Positions 1 through 9,374 of a stretch of DNA of 42,293 bases are shown one piece after another. Both the position numbers and the translations under genes were made by a program. The stretch's first letter is position 1; every line of letters starts with the position of its first letter. The notes under the pieces were generated by a model that saw only the letters and a program-made list of their open reading frames with translations, did not search any database and was not told where the DNA came from. Source of the stretch: Thermoanaerobaculia bacterium (GTDB lineage Bacteria; Acidobacteriota; Thermoanaerobaculia; Multivoradales; JAHEKO01); the NCBI GenBank assembly GCA_945787575.1, contig CALZKB010000033.1, forward strand, positions 1 to 42,293, given 5' to 3'.

Positions 1-185
1 TCGACCCGATTCGCGACGACGAGAACGTTGGCGTAGTCGGTCCAGAGCGCGGGATCGCGAGGCTGGTCGTCGAGCTGCTTCTCGAGGGCGGCGAGCGCTT
101 GGTCGAGTGAGCTCGCAGGGAGGTCGGCCGAGGCTGCGATCGAAACGGTCGATACGAGGAGAAGAAGACAGGCGATCGGTTTCAC
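1..185 (-). CDS. secreted protein, N-terminal part only (TPR-like start)
   Basis: This is a partial gene that runs off the left edge of the window. The start is a GTG whose bases overlap the TGA of the upstream gene (GTGA), so the two are translationally coupled. The first 61 residues begin with a typical signal peptide: Lys-Pro, then a hydrophobic core and a probable cut after ASA near residue 21. After it comes a helical stretch containing DQALAALEKQL and DPALWTDYANVLV, which resembles the start of a tetratricopeptide repeat. It is probably exported to the periplasm. The family cannot be settled from this fragment. Confidence 0.6.
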   Translation of the reverse strand, partial: MKPIACLLLLVSTVSIAASADLPASSLDQALAALEKQLDDQPRDPALWTDYANVLVVANRV

Positions 186-784
186 GGCGTCTCCTGGGAG
201 CGCTGGGGCTTGAAGGTCACGGTCTTGGCGTTGCGCCCGACGGGTTTGGCCTTCAAGCTGCGCCTCCCGTCGGTCTCGATCACTCGGAACTGCACCGACG
301 AACAGCCGGTGCGCTTCCGGATTTCGGTGACCTTCGTATCGAGGAACTCTCGGAATCCCTCCATGCTGGTATTGTGCCCTTCAGCATTCTTGAAGAGCTC
401 GCTGTAGAGCCGGCGGACGGCGTTGCTGCCGCGTTCGCTGCCGGCGACGACTGCTTCGATCGGCTTGCGCTCGGCGAGCACCCTCGCCTGCTGGTTGCGA
501 ACCCGACGGTCGAAAAGCTCGTTGTAGCTCGTCAGCTGGGCAGCGAGCGTCGACAGCCGAAAGCGGTCTGCGGTGGCCTGCTTGGGAGCCGACCTCAGGT
601 TGGCGATCCGCGCCGCCAGCTCGTCTCGAAGGGCTTGGGGTGGTTGGTCGCGCTCCCCACCGAGGAATCGTGCGTATTCGACCTGCAGCCGTCGAATATC
701 TTGGGCGAGGCTGTCGAAGGCGCTTTGATTGCGGAGGGAGTCGGGCACTTTCTCTTCCGAGAGCTGTCGTCGATCGAGGGGCAT
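182..784 (-). CDS. MXAN_5187 C-terminal-domain-like protein
   Basis: About 200 residues, with no signal peptide or membrane segment. Residues about 20-95 are helical and charged, with the pattern DIRRLQVEYARFLGG, then RDELAARIANLR, then DRFRLSTLAAQLTSYNELFDRR. This resembles a small uncharacterised domain found in Myxococcus and Acidobacteriota proteins (MXAN_5187 C-terminal type); I recognise it by pattern only. The C-terminal half has a possible nucleic-acid or protein-binding basic tail (SLKAKPVGRNAKTVTFK). A longer frame with a TTG start at 841 exists, but its first 19 residues look unrelated. A TATACT element 9 bases before the ATG at 784 supports the shorter start. The stop overlaps the next gene's start. 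Function unknown. Confidence 0.7.
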   Translation of the reverse strand: MPLDRRQLSEEKVPDSLRNQSAFDSLAQDIRRLQVEYARFLGGERDQPPQALRDELAARIANLRSAPKQATADRFRLSTLAAQLTSYNELFDRRVRNQQARVLAERKPIEAVVAGSERGSNAVRRLYSELFKNAEGHNTSMEGFREFLDTKVTEIRKRTGCSSVQFRVIETDGRRSLKAKPVGRNAKTVTFKPQRSQETP

Positions 785-793
785 CCTCAGCGG

Positions 794-799
794 AGTATA
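794..799 (-). promoter_or_regulatory. candidate -10 element, leaderless start of the 182-784 gene
   Basis: TATACT lies on the minus strand 9 bases before the ATG at 784. Transcription starting 6-9 bases downstream would begin at or next to the ATG. No -35 element is evident. It fits the TAnnnT-start pattern seen at several other genes here. Confidence 0.45.
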
Positions 800-874
800 C
801 GGTTCAGGGTGTCTTTGCGCCCATCGAATCGTCGGGGACAAGGCGTCGGAAATGAGGATCCCGCCTGCGAATCA

Positions 875-880
875 TAGAAT
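875..880 (+). promoter_or_regulatory. candidate -10 element, leaderless start of the pilR-like gene
   Basis: TAGAAT is followed by 6 bases and the GTG start at 887. There is no Shine-Dalgarno sequence. The same hexamer with 6-7 base spacing stands before the pilD start (12852) and the UbiA-family start (36119). Confidence 0.5.
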
Positions 881-886
881 GACCGC

Positions 887-2191
887 GTGGGTGAAGGGCG
901 GATTCTGGTCGTAGAGGACCGAGCCTCGCTGCGCAAGATGTTCGAGCACGCGCTGGCGGGCGAGGGCTACGAGGTCGTCACGGCTGCCGATGCCGAGTCC
1001 GCATTCGCCACCCTTGCGGGGGATCCCTTCGACCTCGTGCTGACGGATCTCAAGCTGCCGGACGGATCGGGACTCGACGTCGTCGTCGCATCCCGCAAGG
1101 CGCGAGCCTCGACGCCGGTCTTGGTGCTCACCGCCTTCGGCACCGTCGGGACGGCGGTCGAGGCGATGAAGCTCGGAGCGACCGACTTCCTCGAGAAGCC
1201 CGTCGAGGTCGAGGATCTCTTCGACCTCGTCGAGTCCCTCTTGGCCGATCCGGTTCGCGGCGCCCGGTTCGAGACCGGCCGCGGAACGACGATCATCGGA
1301 TCTCATCCCCACCTTCGAGCTGCGCTGCGACTGCTCGAACGGGTCGCGCCCACGAACAGCACGGTGCTGCTGACGGGTGAGAGCGGAACCGGCAAGGAGC
1401 TCTTCGCGCGAGCGCTGCACGAGCTTTCGGGACGTGCCGACCGGTCGTTCGTGGCGGTGAACTGCGCGGCGATTCCCGAGTCGTTGATCGAGAGCGAGCT
1501 TTTCGGTCACGAGAAGGGCTCGTTTACCGGGGCACACCGTCGCCGAGCCGGCCGTTTCGAGATGGCCGAAGGGGGGACCCTGTTCCTCGACGAGATCGGC
1601 GACCTCGGCCTCGCCGTGCAGAGCAAGGTGTTGCGAGTGATCGAGGAGCGCAACTACGAGCGCATCGGCGGTCGAGCCACGCTCGAGGCCGACGTGCGAC
1701 TGGTGACCGCGACGAATCGAGACCTCGAGAAGATGGTGGAAGAGGGCAACTTCCGCTCCGACCTCTTCTTTCGCCTCGATGTCTTTCCGATCGAGCTGCC
1801 GCCTCTGCGCGATCGACCTGGCGACGTCGCCCCGCTGGCGCGGCATCTTCTCGGACGTCTGGCGGATCGTCATGGTCGCCAAGCGCCCGAGCTCGAAGCG
1901 GACGCCGTCGCCCTCCTGGCCGGCCAACCCTGGCCGGGAAACGTGCGTCAGCTGGCGAACGTCCTCGAGCGCGCACTGATCCTCTCGGAGGGTCCTACTC
2001 TCAGAGCCGGAGAGTTCGCGGGTCTCGTCGTTGCCACGGAGGACGACGAGCGACGAGCGGTCGAGGAGGCGCTGCGGTCGAGCGACGGCGACAAGCGGCG
2101 CGCCGCCAAGCTTCTCGGCGTGAGCTACCGTACCCTCCAACGAAGGGTGCGGAAGCACGAGCTCGAGGGGTTTCCGAGGTATCGAGACTAG
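887..2191 (+). CDS. pilR: NtrC-family sigma-54 response regulator, PilR-like
   Basis: A 434-residue transcription activator. The receiver domain (residues 5-118) has the phosphoacceptor Asp54 in [10 protein letters not shown], acidic residues near 10-11 and the LEKP lysine at 104. The AAA+ domain has Walker A GESGTGKE at 164-171, the sigma-54 contact loop GSFTGA at 211-216 (the family consensus is GAFTGA), Walker [10 protein letters not shown] at 231-239 and the R-finger region. A Fis-type helix-turn-helix closes the protein (about 385-425: [17 protein letters not shown]). It faces the minor pilin operon, and two sigma-54 promoters lie ahead of pilin genes, so I infer that it is the PilR partner of the kinase at 10622-12085. 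The PilR assignment rests on context; an NtrC-family activator is certain. Confidence 0.93.
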   Translation: MGEGRILVVEDRASLRKMFEHALAGEGYEVVTAADAESAFATLAGDPFDLVLTDLKLPDGSGLDVVVASRKARASTPVLVLTAFGTVGTAVEAMKLGATDFLEKPVEVEDLFDLVESLLADPVRGARFETGRGTTIIGSHPHLRAALRLLERVAPTNSTVLLTGESGTGKELFARALHELSGRADRSFVAVNCAAIPESLIESELFGHEKGSFTGAHRRRAGRFEMAEGGTLFLDEIGDLGLAVQSKVLRVIEERNYERIGGRATLEADVRLVTATNRDLEKMVEEGNFRSDLFFRLDVFPIELPPLRDRPGDVAPLARHLLGRLADRHGRQAPELEADAVALLAGQPWPGNVRQLANVLERALILSEGPTLRAGEFAGLVVATEDDERRAVEEALRSSDGDKRRAAKLLGVSYRTLQRRVRKHELEGFPRYRD

Positions 2192-2262
2192 CAGCGCAAC
2201 GCAGCAGGCGCGGGTAGATCCGCCGTTGCAGCCGGCACGGGGTGAGAAAGGCAGGCTAGCTG

Positions 2263-2997
2263 CTAACCGTCTGGCGGCGAGTCGTCCGGTCTGGGGGGAG
2301 GTGACTGCCCGAGATCGAGATCGAGGCTCGAGACCGTCGTCTTGACGGCGCCGAGGGAGTACGCGTCACGAAACTGGAGACTGAAGGTCGTGCTCTCCCC
2401 CGGCCGCAGCGACTTGCGGACGGGATCGGTGCGCTGGGTTCCGACGACGGCACCGTCGTTGTCGAAGACGCTGACCTCGACCGAAATGTCGGCGGCGAAC
2501 GAGTTGCCGTCGTTGCGCAGAGTGCCGAAGACTCGACGTCCTTCTCCGTCGGCTGGCTCGTCGTCGTCCCAGGCGATCACCCGCACGCCGGTCGAGGTAG
2601 TTGGCGCGGCGGTCGTTTCCGCGGGCGTGCCGTCGGCGCTCTCGGTCCCCCCGGCGCGGGCGTCGACGGTTGCTACCTCCTCCGAGGAGGCCGGGCTGTG
2701 AGCGACGTCGCTGTCGGTGATGACGATACGAGCCTTCTTGGGTTGGGCCGACGCCGGCTGAGTTTGGGCCGCGGGCTCCGCCAGCCGGCGCCGTTCGGTC
2801 GCCTCGAAGTCGACGTCGTCGACGCGCAGCGCCTCCAGGCCGCCGCCGGCGCGGGTGAAGACGATCACCCGCCCGCGGCGCTCCCATCCACCATCGGTCT
2901 CGATGACGGTGCCGTCGGTGGTGACGATCACGTCGGCCGAGATCGCGACAGCCAGTGCCGCGCCGAAGAGAAGAGCAAGGCCCACTGCACGTCGCAT
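2263..2997 (-). CDS. secreted FxLYD-like domain protein at the end of the pilus operon
   Basis: 244 residues with an N-terminal signal peptide (MRRAVGLALLFGAALAVAISA). A short beta segment (DVIVTTDGTVIETDGGWERR) comes first, then a low-complexity Ala/Thr/Pro/Glu linker at about 85-140, then a beta-sandwich module at about 150-225: VFGTLRNDGN, a central VEVSVFDNDGAVVG strand pair and SLRPGESTTFSLQF. That order matches FxLYD/DUF3426-type extracellular domains. The tail is Pro/Asp-rich. It starts 13 bases after the pilY1 stop with a GAGAGGGA ribosome site, so it is the last gene of the fimT-pilY1 operon. A role as a periplasmic or surface pilus accessory protein is inferred from position only. 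Confidence 0.75.
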   Translation of the reverse strand: MRRAVGLALLFGAALAVAISADVIVTTDGTVIETDGGWERRGRVIVFTRAGGGLEALRVDDVDFEATERRRLAEPAAQTQPASAQPKKARIVITDSDVAHSPASSEEVATVDARAGGTESADGTPAETTAAPTTSTGVRVIAWDDDEPADGEGRRVFGTLRNDGNSFAADISVEVSVFDNDGAVVGTQRTDPVRKSLRPGESTTFSLQFRDAYSLGAVKTTVSSLDLDLGQSPPPRPDDSPPDG

Positions 2998-3010
2998 CGA
3001 TCGTCCCTCT

Positions 3011-6000
3011 CTAGAAATCGCGGAAGCTCTTTTCTACCACGCAGATGGGCACGGGGGCGATGAAGTCGATGCCGGTCCCGGAGTTCCGGGTCTTGACGTC
3101 GATCCGGTATCCGGGCGGGAAAGTGCAGTTGCCCGGGAACTGAGTCTTCAGTCGGTCGCGAATGAACTTCAGCCTGCTGTCCAACGCGTCGATGACCTGG
3201 ACCGTGTCGTCGTCCGGCGGCGGGTTCTTCGTCTGAGACTGCTCGGTGAACGGAGACGATACCAGGCCCTCGACCGTGACGAAGCGCACCAGATCGTCCA
3301 CGCTGCTGATGTCGGGATCGTCCGAGAGCAGGCCGTCGGCGTTGGTCGTGAAGACTCCGTAGATGTTGCTCACGCCCTTCTCCCGGCAGAGTGACGCGTC
3401 GTCGATGACGACCGGGCCATCGGGATCGGGAATGAAAGTCGAGAAGAAGAGAATGCCCGAGAGCGCGAACGGCTCCGCGATGAGCCTCTCGTCCAGGGCG
3501 AGCTCGAGCCACCACCCCTCACCGGGCTTCAGGAGATTCGTGTCGCCGAGCGTGGAGGAGGTCGGCGTCAGCGCGGTCAGGGCGGCGCTTGCCGGGGAGA
3601 AGGGGACGTACGCAGGTGACATGATGGTGGCCGGAGTCACGTTGTCGACGAAAGTGAAGAAGCGACCCGTCGGATCCTGTCGCTGGAAGATGTTCTCCCG
3701 GTTTCCGGTGCCCAGAGCGACTGCGTAGCGGTTGAACTCCGACAGGAAGATGACCGACGGCCGGAAGAAGATCGGACGGACCTCGGGAGGAATCGTCGCG
3801 GGGTCGGTGGTCTCGAGAATGACGAAGGGACCGAAGTCCGGATCGGTGATACGGAGGAGGCTGCGACTGACCACCGTCGCGTCCTGAGCGGTCTCGGTGA
3901 CGTTGACGAGCGTGGCCTCGGGGTATTTCGGATCGGAGCCGCCCACGTCGAGCGGGTCGAGCGTGATGCGGTAGAGCAGACCGAGCGAGGTCCCGAAGTA
4001 GACGGTGTCGATGTAGCCGTCGAAGTTGGTGTCGACCGCGGCCGGCTCGGCCGCGACCGCACCCATCACCGGCCGCTTGTAGATCGCTTCGCCCGTTTCG
4101 ACGTCGATCAGGTAGATGAAATTGCCGCGCTGGTAGGGCGCGTCGGGATCGAAGCCGCCACCGATGATCATCACGTAGCGATCTTCGAGAGTCGGATCGG
4201 GGCCTTCGCAGCCGGTGAGACAGATCTGGATCCGGCCGATATTGGGGTTCGACCACGCGAAGGCGAGATCGACGAAGCCGTTGTCGTCCTCGTCCAGCCG
4301 GACGCCGTCGATCGAATCGGTGAACTCCCACAGGGTCGAGGCGAAGGCGATCGGTCCACAGCCGGCGACCGCCGGCGTAATGCCGTCCACCGTGCGCAGG
4401 CAGTCGGGGACGTCGCTCGCCGACGGAATCGGCGATTCACCGGCGGGGGGAATCGGCAGCGGATCGGGCTGGGTCAGGTCGAGCGCGTAGTAGCCCGAGG
4501 TCGGGTGGTCGGTGGGCGACTCGCCGTCGTCGGGATTCGAGTCCGCCGGACTGGAGAGATCGCCGCGGTCCTCGGGCGGGACGTTCCCGCCTTCGCGCAG
4601 GCCGCCGATGAGCACGGATCGCCACTCGCGATCGTCGGCGTTCGGTGGGTTGGCCAACGAGTCGACGCCGTCGTGGATCGGGTCGATTCGAACGTCGGTC
4701 GCCTGGGTGCGACCGTCGACGGTGAAGCGATGGCGGGGAAGACTCTCCGCCAACTCGCGGACGGTGGGCATCGCGCTCCGCGGCATGCTGGCGAACAACT
4801 CGAAACCGGTGCCGTTGTCGTAGATGCACGGGCGCGGATCGTTACGCAGCGGAACCTCCCGGCAGACGCCGGCGTCGAGGCCGTGGAGCATGCCTCCGTT
4901 GGCGCCGAAGAGAAGAATGCGCCGGCGGAAGGCGTGCTCCATCGCGAAGTCTCGATAGCCGTCGACGTCGTCGAGAAAGTAGAGGAGGTTGCCGGGAGCG
5001 GTCAAGAACAGCGGGTCGGAGTGGAAGATGTCGGTCAACACATAGTCGATCGGCACCGGGAAATCGTCGTTCAGCGGCGTCGTCTTGACGCTCAGGGTGA
5101 AATCGATGACCGCGTTGGCGGCGGTGCGAGCGGGATCGTGGGTGGCGGAGTCGAGCGGATCGAAATCGAGATCGAAGCCGCGCCACAGATCGAACTCCTG
5201 GGCGAGCGGCGTGGAGCCGGCGACGGTCTCTTCGAAGAAGTGCCTTCGGCGAGGCACTCCGCCGTCGAACTCGGCGTAGTAGACCCGCCGTTGGCCGACC
5301 AGATCGCCGATCGGGTCCCCCGGGTTGATCTGGTTGTTGACGATGACGTCGCCGGCCTCCCACAAGAGACACGCCGACGGATCGTCGGTCGGATCTTCGA
5401 GATCGTCGGGCGGGCAGATCCGGGAAGTGTCCGGCTCGTTGTCTTCGTTGATCGGCACCGGCTTGAGAAAGGCGTTGACTCGCCCGATCCAGTTGGAGCG
5501 CTCGGCAACGGGAGTGAAGTCGCTCAAGAAGACCTTGTCCGCGGCCTCCGCTTGAACCGAGGGAACCGAAGCGGTCGCGAACGCGGCGGGAGCCGGCCGG
5601 ATCTGATCGAGAATCGAGACCAGGGCGTCGATCAGCTCCTGCTGGTTCTGCGGGTAGATGACGCCGGGTCCGTTCTCGCTGTCGATGTCGCCGTCGAGAT
5701 CGTAGTCTTCGTCACCGGTTCCGCCCGTCGAGGCCATGCAGCGGAGCGAACGATTGGGGCGGGCGGGGTTGGTCACGACCGGCCACTCGTCCGGAGGCAG
5801 CCCGGGGGTGTCGCTCGGAATACACAGCGGCTCGCCGCCGCCCTCGCAGCAGGTGACGTTGGGGACCTCGTCGGTCGCGCCGGAGCAGCGCGGTAGATAT
5901 GGGATGTGGGGCGGGACGCCGAAGGCGACGACGAACGTCTCGACCCCGAGCGAGCTGAACAGCTCCGTGGTGCCGTCGGTGGCGCACGGGTCGTCGCTGT

Positions 6001-7375
6001 CGCAGGTGCTCTGATTGCCGTCGGTAACGATGATGAGATAGGTCTCCCGACAGGCGGCACTCGGATCGTTGTTGGCCGCGACGTTGACCCACCCGGTAAC
6101 GCCCTCCATGTAGTCGTAGAACGACTTGACCGAGGTTCCGATCGGGGTCGAGCCGAAGGCGAGAATCGGCTTCTCCCGCGCATCGTCGAGGAGGAGTTTG
6201 TTGGTCGGATTGAGGTCGTCTTCGAAGTACGTCGCGACCCGGAAATCGGGATCCGCGGCGGGAGTGAGCACCAGGTTCGGAGCGAGGCGCTCGAGGATGG
6301 TCTGCTGGTTGGTCTTACGCCAGTCGATCGGCACCACGTCGCCCAAATCGAGCAGGCCCGGGAAGTCGGGGTCGGCAACCGTCTCCTGGCGCAGGTTCTG
6401 AGAATCGAAGATGTCCTGGGGCGTGTCGGTGTTGGCATCCCAGTTTCTGCAGGTATTCGTGGCCGGTCCGTCGCTGGCGGTTCCCTGGCTGAAGAAGCCA
6501 GCCTGGTAGGGGCCGCGATCGGTCCGGAACTCCCAATTGTCGAAGTCCGTCACAAAACCGAAATCGACGTCCACGGTCTCTTCTTGATCCCAGCTCCCGC
6601 AGCCGGCGTCCAGACAGTGGCGTTTTCGGATCTGGTACTCGATGACCGGGTCGCTCAGGTGGTTGGAGGCGATCGCGAGCGCCGTGAACCGGATCTCGTA
6701 GTTCTCCCCGACCGCGTGAACGTAGAAGGTCCGGCTCGCGTCGTTACCCGAGTTCAACTCCGGCGTGTGCTTCGGCCATGCCTCCATCCGCTGCCGGTCC
6801 CACTGGATCGCGAGGTCGGCCGGAGTAGCGGGGGCGCACCCGATGAGCCGGTCGTCGCCATTACCGGTCGTGCAATCGAAGGTGGCGCCAAAGGTATGAA
6901 GGTCGCCTGCGACGAGCGGTGGGCCGTTGTCCCGCCCTCGTGGGTACGGGCCCCAACCGGGGATCATCGGGCCATCCTCGAGCGCCTCGTAGATCCAGTG
7001 CTTGCGCAGCAGGCGGACCTCGTCCTGGTTGAAGGTCGCGAAGCCGACGTGGAGGTCATTCGTCTCCTCAATGACCTCGTACATCGCTGCCTTGGCCTGA
7101 TAGAGCTTGGAGCTCGGGTGATCACCGGCGCCCGGGACCCAACAGCTGCCGCTGGGGCAGAGGTAGTCGCAGTCGCCGGCGTCGAAGTCCTCTTGGGTGC
7201 ACTGTGCACTCCAATGCATGGAGCCCGAGGTGTCGAACAGGAAGAACACGGTGGGGATCTCCTCGAAACCGGAGATCAGGCGGCGATCGTCGGCGCTCGC
7301 TGGCGCTGCCGAGATCGTGGCGATCAACACGACCGCCGAGAGGAGGAAGCGAGAGTTCAGTGACTGGATCATCAT
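3011..7375 (-). CDS. pilY1: PilY1-like type IV pilus adhesin/assembly protein
   Basis: 1454 residues with a signal peptide (cleavage near ASADD, residue 30). A von Willebrand A domain begins at about 40 with the metal-site motif DTSGS at 48-52 and continues to about 600. It is interrupted by Cys-rich insertions (CTQEDFDAGDCDYLC at 59-73) suited to periplasmic disulfides. The C-terminal half is the PilY1 beta-propeller: GANGGMLHGLDAG, YVMIIGGGFDPDAP and NFIYLIDVETGEAIY are repeat strands. Two Ca2+-loop-like motifs occur, DEDDNGFVD near residue 1025 and DTNFDGYID near 1110; the latter matches the regulatory calcium loop of known PilY1 proteins. PilY1 caps or primes pili together with minor pilins and can act as an adhesin. 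It follows pilX by 18 bases with a GGAGAA ribosome site. Confidence 0.93.
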   Translation of the reverse strand: MMIQSLNSRFLLSAVVLIATISAAPASADDRRLISGFEEIPTVFFLFDTSGSMHWSAQCTQEDFDAGDCDYLCPSGSCWVPGAGDHPSSKLYQAKAAMYEVIEETNDLHVGFATFNQDEVRLLRKHWIYEALEDGPMIPGWGPYPRGRDNGPPLVAGDLHTFGATFDCTTGNGDDRLIGCAPATPADLAIQWDRQRMEAWPKHTPELNSGNDASRTFYVHAVGENYEIRFTALAIASNHLSDPVIEYQIRKRHCLDAGCGSWDQEETVDVDFGFVTDFDNWEFRTDRGPYQAGFFSQGTASDGPATNTCRNWDANTDTPQDIFDSQNLRQETVADPDFPGLLDLGDVVPIDWRKTNQQTILERLAPNLVLTPAADPDFRVATYFEDDLNPTNKLLLDDAREKPILAFGSTPIGTSVKSFYDYMEGVTGWVNVAANNDPSAACRETYLIIVTDGNQSTCDSDDPCATDGTTELFSSLGVETFVVAFGVPPHIPYLPRCSGATDEVPNVTCCEGGGEPLCIPSDTPGLPPDEWPVVTNPARPNRSLRCMASTGGTGDEDYDLDGDIDSENGPGVIYPQNQQELIDALVSILDQIRPAPAAFATASVPSVQAEAADKVFLSDFTPVAERSNWIGRVNAFLKPVPINEDNEPDTSRICPPDDLEDPTDDPSACLLWEAGDVIVNNQINPGDPIGDLVGQRRVYYAEFDGGVPRRRHFFEETVAGSTPLAQEFDLWRGFDLDFDPLDSATHDPARTAANAVIDFTLSVKTTPLNDDFPVPIDYVLTDIFHSDPLFLTAPGNLLYFLDDVDGYRDFAMEHAFRRRILLFGANGGMLHGLDAGVCREVPLRNDPRPCIYDNGTGFELFASMPRSAMPTVRELAESLPRHRFTVDGRTQATDVRIDPIHDGVDSLANPPNADDREWRSVLIGGLREGGNVPPEDRGDLSSPADSNPDDGESPTDHPTSGYYALDLTQPDPLPIPPAGESPIPSASDVPDCLRTVDGITPAVAGCGPIAFASTLWEFTDSIDGVRLDEDDNGFVDLAFAWSNPNIGRIQICLTGCEGPDPTLEDRYVMIIGGGFDPDAPYQRGNFIYLIDVETGEAIYKRPVMGAVAAEPAAVDTNFDGYIDTVYFGTSLGLLYRITLDPLDVGGSDPKYPEATLVNVTETAQDATVVSRSLLRITDPDFGPFVILETTDPATIPPEVRPIFFRPSVIFLSEFNRYAVALGTGNRENIFQRQDPTGRFFTFVDNVTPATIMSPAYVPFSPASAALTALTPTSSTLGDTNLLKPGEGWWLELALDERLIAEPFALSGILFFSTFIPDPDGPVVIDDASLCREKGVSNIYGVFTTNADGLLSDDPDISSVDDLVRFVTVEGLVSSPFTEQSQTKNPPPDDDTVQVIDALDSRLKFIRDRLKTQFPGNCTFPPGYRIDVKTRNSGTGIDFIAPVPICVVEKSFRDF

Positions 7376-7393
7376 CGTTCTCCGTAGTTCGGG

Positions 7394-7978
7394 CTAGAGG
7401 GCGAGCTTCTCGGCGAGAGTCGCGCGGTCGAGGCGGTCGAGCGGAAACAGCGAGGAGGCCGGCACCTTCCACGGTTGAATGTCGATGGTGGCGGCGACCC
7501 GGCGTTGGGTCACGGTGTCCGCGAGGTTCTGGCGTTCGCCGGTCGATGGCAACGCGATGTTGGTGCGCTGATAGGAGACGTCACGGTAGGCGCCGGCGTT
7601 GTTGATCTCGCAGAGGTTGCAGGGCGCAAGCTGGAGCGGCATCAGGGGGCCGACCGAGACCCGGCTGCGAGTGAGCGGGGTGGCGAGCGCACCGGGAGCC
7701 TCGTTGAGGATGTAACTGTTGTTGTCGTCGTCATTGGGGTCGTAGAGGTAGTCACTCGCCACCAGCACCCGCGCAGCGCCGACGCCGATACCGGAATCGC
7801 CGGTATAGAAGGTCCTCTCCAGGACGCGTTCGTTGAAACCGATCTGGCTTTCGGTGTTGGTGATGAGTGCGAGAGACAGACCCAGAAGGGTCATGATGAC
7901 GAGGATCAGCAGGCTCACGAGATAGGCGCTGCCGCGCTCGCGAACGATCGGTCGGCGCTTCGACAGGGAGTTCATCAT
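7394..7978 (-). CDS. pilX: PilX-like minor pilin
   Basis: 194 residues. The N-terminal hydrophobic segment follows RERG (SAYLVSLLILVIMTLLGLSL, about residues 17-36), the layout of the PilX N-terminal domain, and lacks the FTLxE sequence of ordinary pilins as PilX proteins do. Two Cys residues in CNLCE may form a small disulfide loop. The start ATG overlaps the pilW stop (ATGA). Minor pilins of this set prime pilus assembly at the inner membrane and recruit PilY1. Weak conservation outside the N-terminus is normal for the family, so the name depends on the operon context as well. Confidence 0.85.
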   Translation of the reverse strand: MMNSLSKRRPIVRERGSAYLVSLLILVIMTLLGLSLALITNTESQIGFNERVLERTFYTGDSGIGVGAARVLVASDYLYDPNDDDNNSYILNEAPGALATPLTRSRVSVGPLMPLQLAPCNLCEINNAGAYRDVSYQRTNIALPSTGERQNLADTVTQRRVAATIDIQPWKVPASSLFPLDRLDRATLAEKLAL

Positions 7979-9372
7979 AGGTTCCTCAGATCGGCGATGG
8001 TGGTCAGCAGGAGGCGGCGACGCGCTCGGCCCTCGATGTTGTTCACGGGGTCGGCGGAGTCGCCCGGATAGGCGTGATCCTCGATCGCGGTGATGACCGG
8101 CGCCGCATAACCGCTGTCGGGACGGGCCGCCATCGCGAGGCTCGTCACCCGCGCGTAGTAGAGGCGGGGGCGTGGCTGCGACGCCGAGAAGATCGGCGGA
8201 TTGCCGCCGGCTGCCGGCTGCGGCGTCCAGGGGAGACTTCCGAGAGCGGTGGTGTCGCCGGCGGCATTGAACAGCCAGTCGTCGGTGGCGGTGTCGCCGG
8301 TCGGTTCGACGTCGGCGTCGAAGATGATGTCGTCGGCTCCGGTGTTGTCCGGATCGAACGCGAAGAAGCCGTTGGTCGTATTCGAGCCGTCGAAGCTCGA
8401 GTCGAATCCGAGGGCGACCTGGAGGTCGTATATGTTGTCGGCGATGTCGTTTTCGAAGCCGTCCACTGGGTGGTCGACCTCGGTCCCCGGGAAGAAGCGA
8501 GCGCGCGACAGTCGCGGCGCGGTGCCGTCCTCCGGATCACGGATGTAGTAGCGATACTCCTCGAGCAGCGCGATCATGCCGACGCCGCTCAAGGCTCTCG
8601 GCGGTAGCCAGTTGGGATGGTTGAGAGGGTCCCCGTCGGGGAACACCCCGTCCGCCGAGAGCAGAGAGTAATCCGCCCCGTAGGTACCGCCCGTCGTGAA
8701 GGCGATCGTGATGGTGATCTCGTTGTTCGGGTCGGGAACGTAGGGATCCGGCACGTTCGAGCCCCCGGGGTTCAGCTCGGCGACGCCGTAGATCTCGTCC
8801 GACAAGTTGCTGACGAGGAGAATGGCGTCGGTCCGGTTGGCGTTGACGGCCTCGACGATCGCGGTCATGTCCTGCATCACGTCGCCGTTGACGTGGCTGG
8901 AGACGACGATCGCTCCGGCGCCGGTGCCCGAATCGAAAGTGAAGGTCGTCGGATCGGTCGAGTTGACGAACAGCGGCGGCGAGTTGAAGTGGCCGCGGAC
9001 GGTGAGCACGTCGGTGTCCTCGACGACCAGCGGCGAGCTGTTGTCGCCGACCGCGAGCCGCTGATTGCCGCTCGGCGTGTTGTTGCGGACTTCGATCGCG
9101 GGCGTGATCGAGGCCGGCCCGGAGTTGGGGTCGGTGCCCGGGACGTGGAAGCCGACCAAGCCGCCGCGTCCCGCCATGCGCAGATTGCGCAGCAGGTCGC
9201 GCTGGGCGACCCGGCCGGACTGCTGGAGGTCGGACTGGTGAAGCTGTGCCCGCGACAGCTTGTTGGTGTAGTTGAACATCGTCATGGCGCCGCCGAGTAC
9301 CAGGGCGACGAGCAGCAGTGACACCAGCAGTTCGACCAGCGAGAAGCCCGCTGCGGTCGTGCGTTCACGCAT
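7975..9372 (-). CDS. pilW: PilW-like minor pilin
   Basis: 465 residues. The class III signal peptide MRERTTAAG is followed by FSLVELLVSLLLVALVLGG, with cleavage after Gly9 and Glu at mature position 5. The frame stays open upstream to 9612, but that extension is Arg-rich shadow sequence of pilV. The ATG at 9372 starts 2 bases after the pilV stop and has a GAGGGGG ribosome site inside the end of pilV. The long C-terminal part is Asp/Asn/Thr-rich beta sequence, large for a minor pilin but usual for PilW. The stop overlaps the pilX start. It probably bridges the pilin-like priming complex and PilY1. Confidence 0.9.
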   Translation of the reverse strand: MRERTTAAGFSLVELLVSLLLVALVLGGAMTMFNYTNKLSRAQLHQSDLQQSGRVAQRDLLRNLRMAGRGGLVGFHVPGTDPNSGPASITPAIEVRNNTPSGNQRLAVGDNSSPLVVEDTDVLTVRGHFNSPPLFVNSTDPTTFTFDSGTGAGAIVVSSHVNGDVMQDMTAIVEAVNANRTDAILLVSNLSDEIYGVAELNPGGSNVPDPYVPDPNNEITITIAFTTGGTYGADYSLLSADGVFPDGDPLNHPNWLPPRALSGVGMIALLEEYRYYIRDPEDGTAPRLSRARFFPGTEVDHPVDGFENDIADNIYDLQVALGFDSSFDGSNTTNGFFAFDPDNTGADDIIFDADVEPTGDTATDDWLFNAAGDTTALGSLPWTPQPAAGGNPPIFSASQPRPRLYYARVTSLAMAARPDSGYAAPVITAIEDHAYPGDSADPVNNIEGRARRRLLLTTIADLRNL

Positions 9373-9374
9373 GG

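Noticed and set aside
872-2158. 428-codon minus-strand frame opposite the response regulator
   Set aside because: It is the antisense of a clearly conserved sigma-54 activator, with charged repetitive composition typical of high-GC shadows.
4505-7363. Long plus-strand frames opposite pilY1
   Set aside because: They are antisense to PilY1, which has a signal peptide, the VWA metal motif and calcium loops; the opposite frames show no domain.
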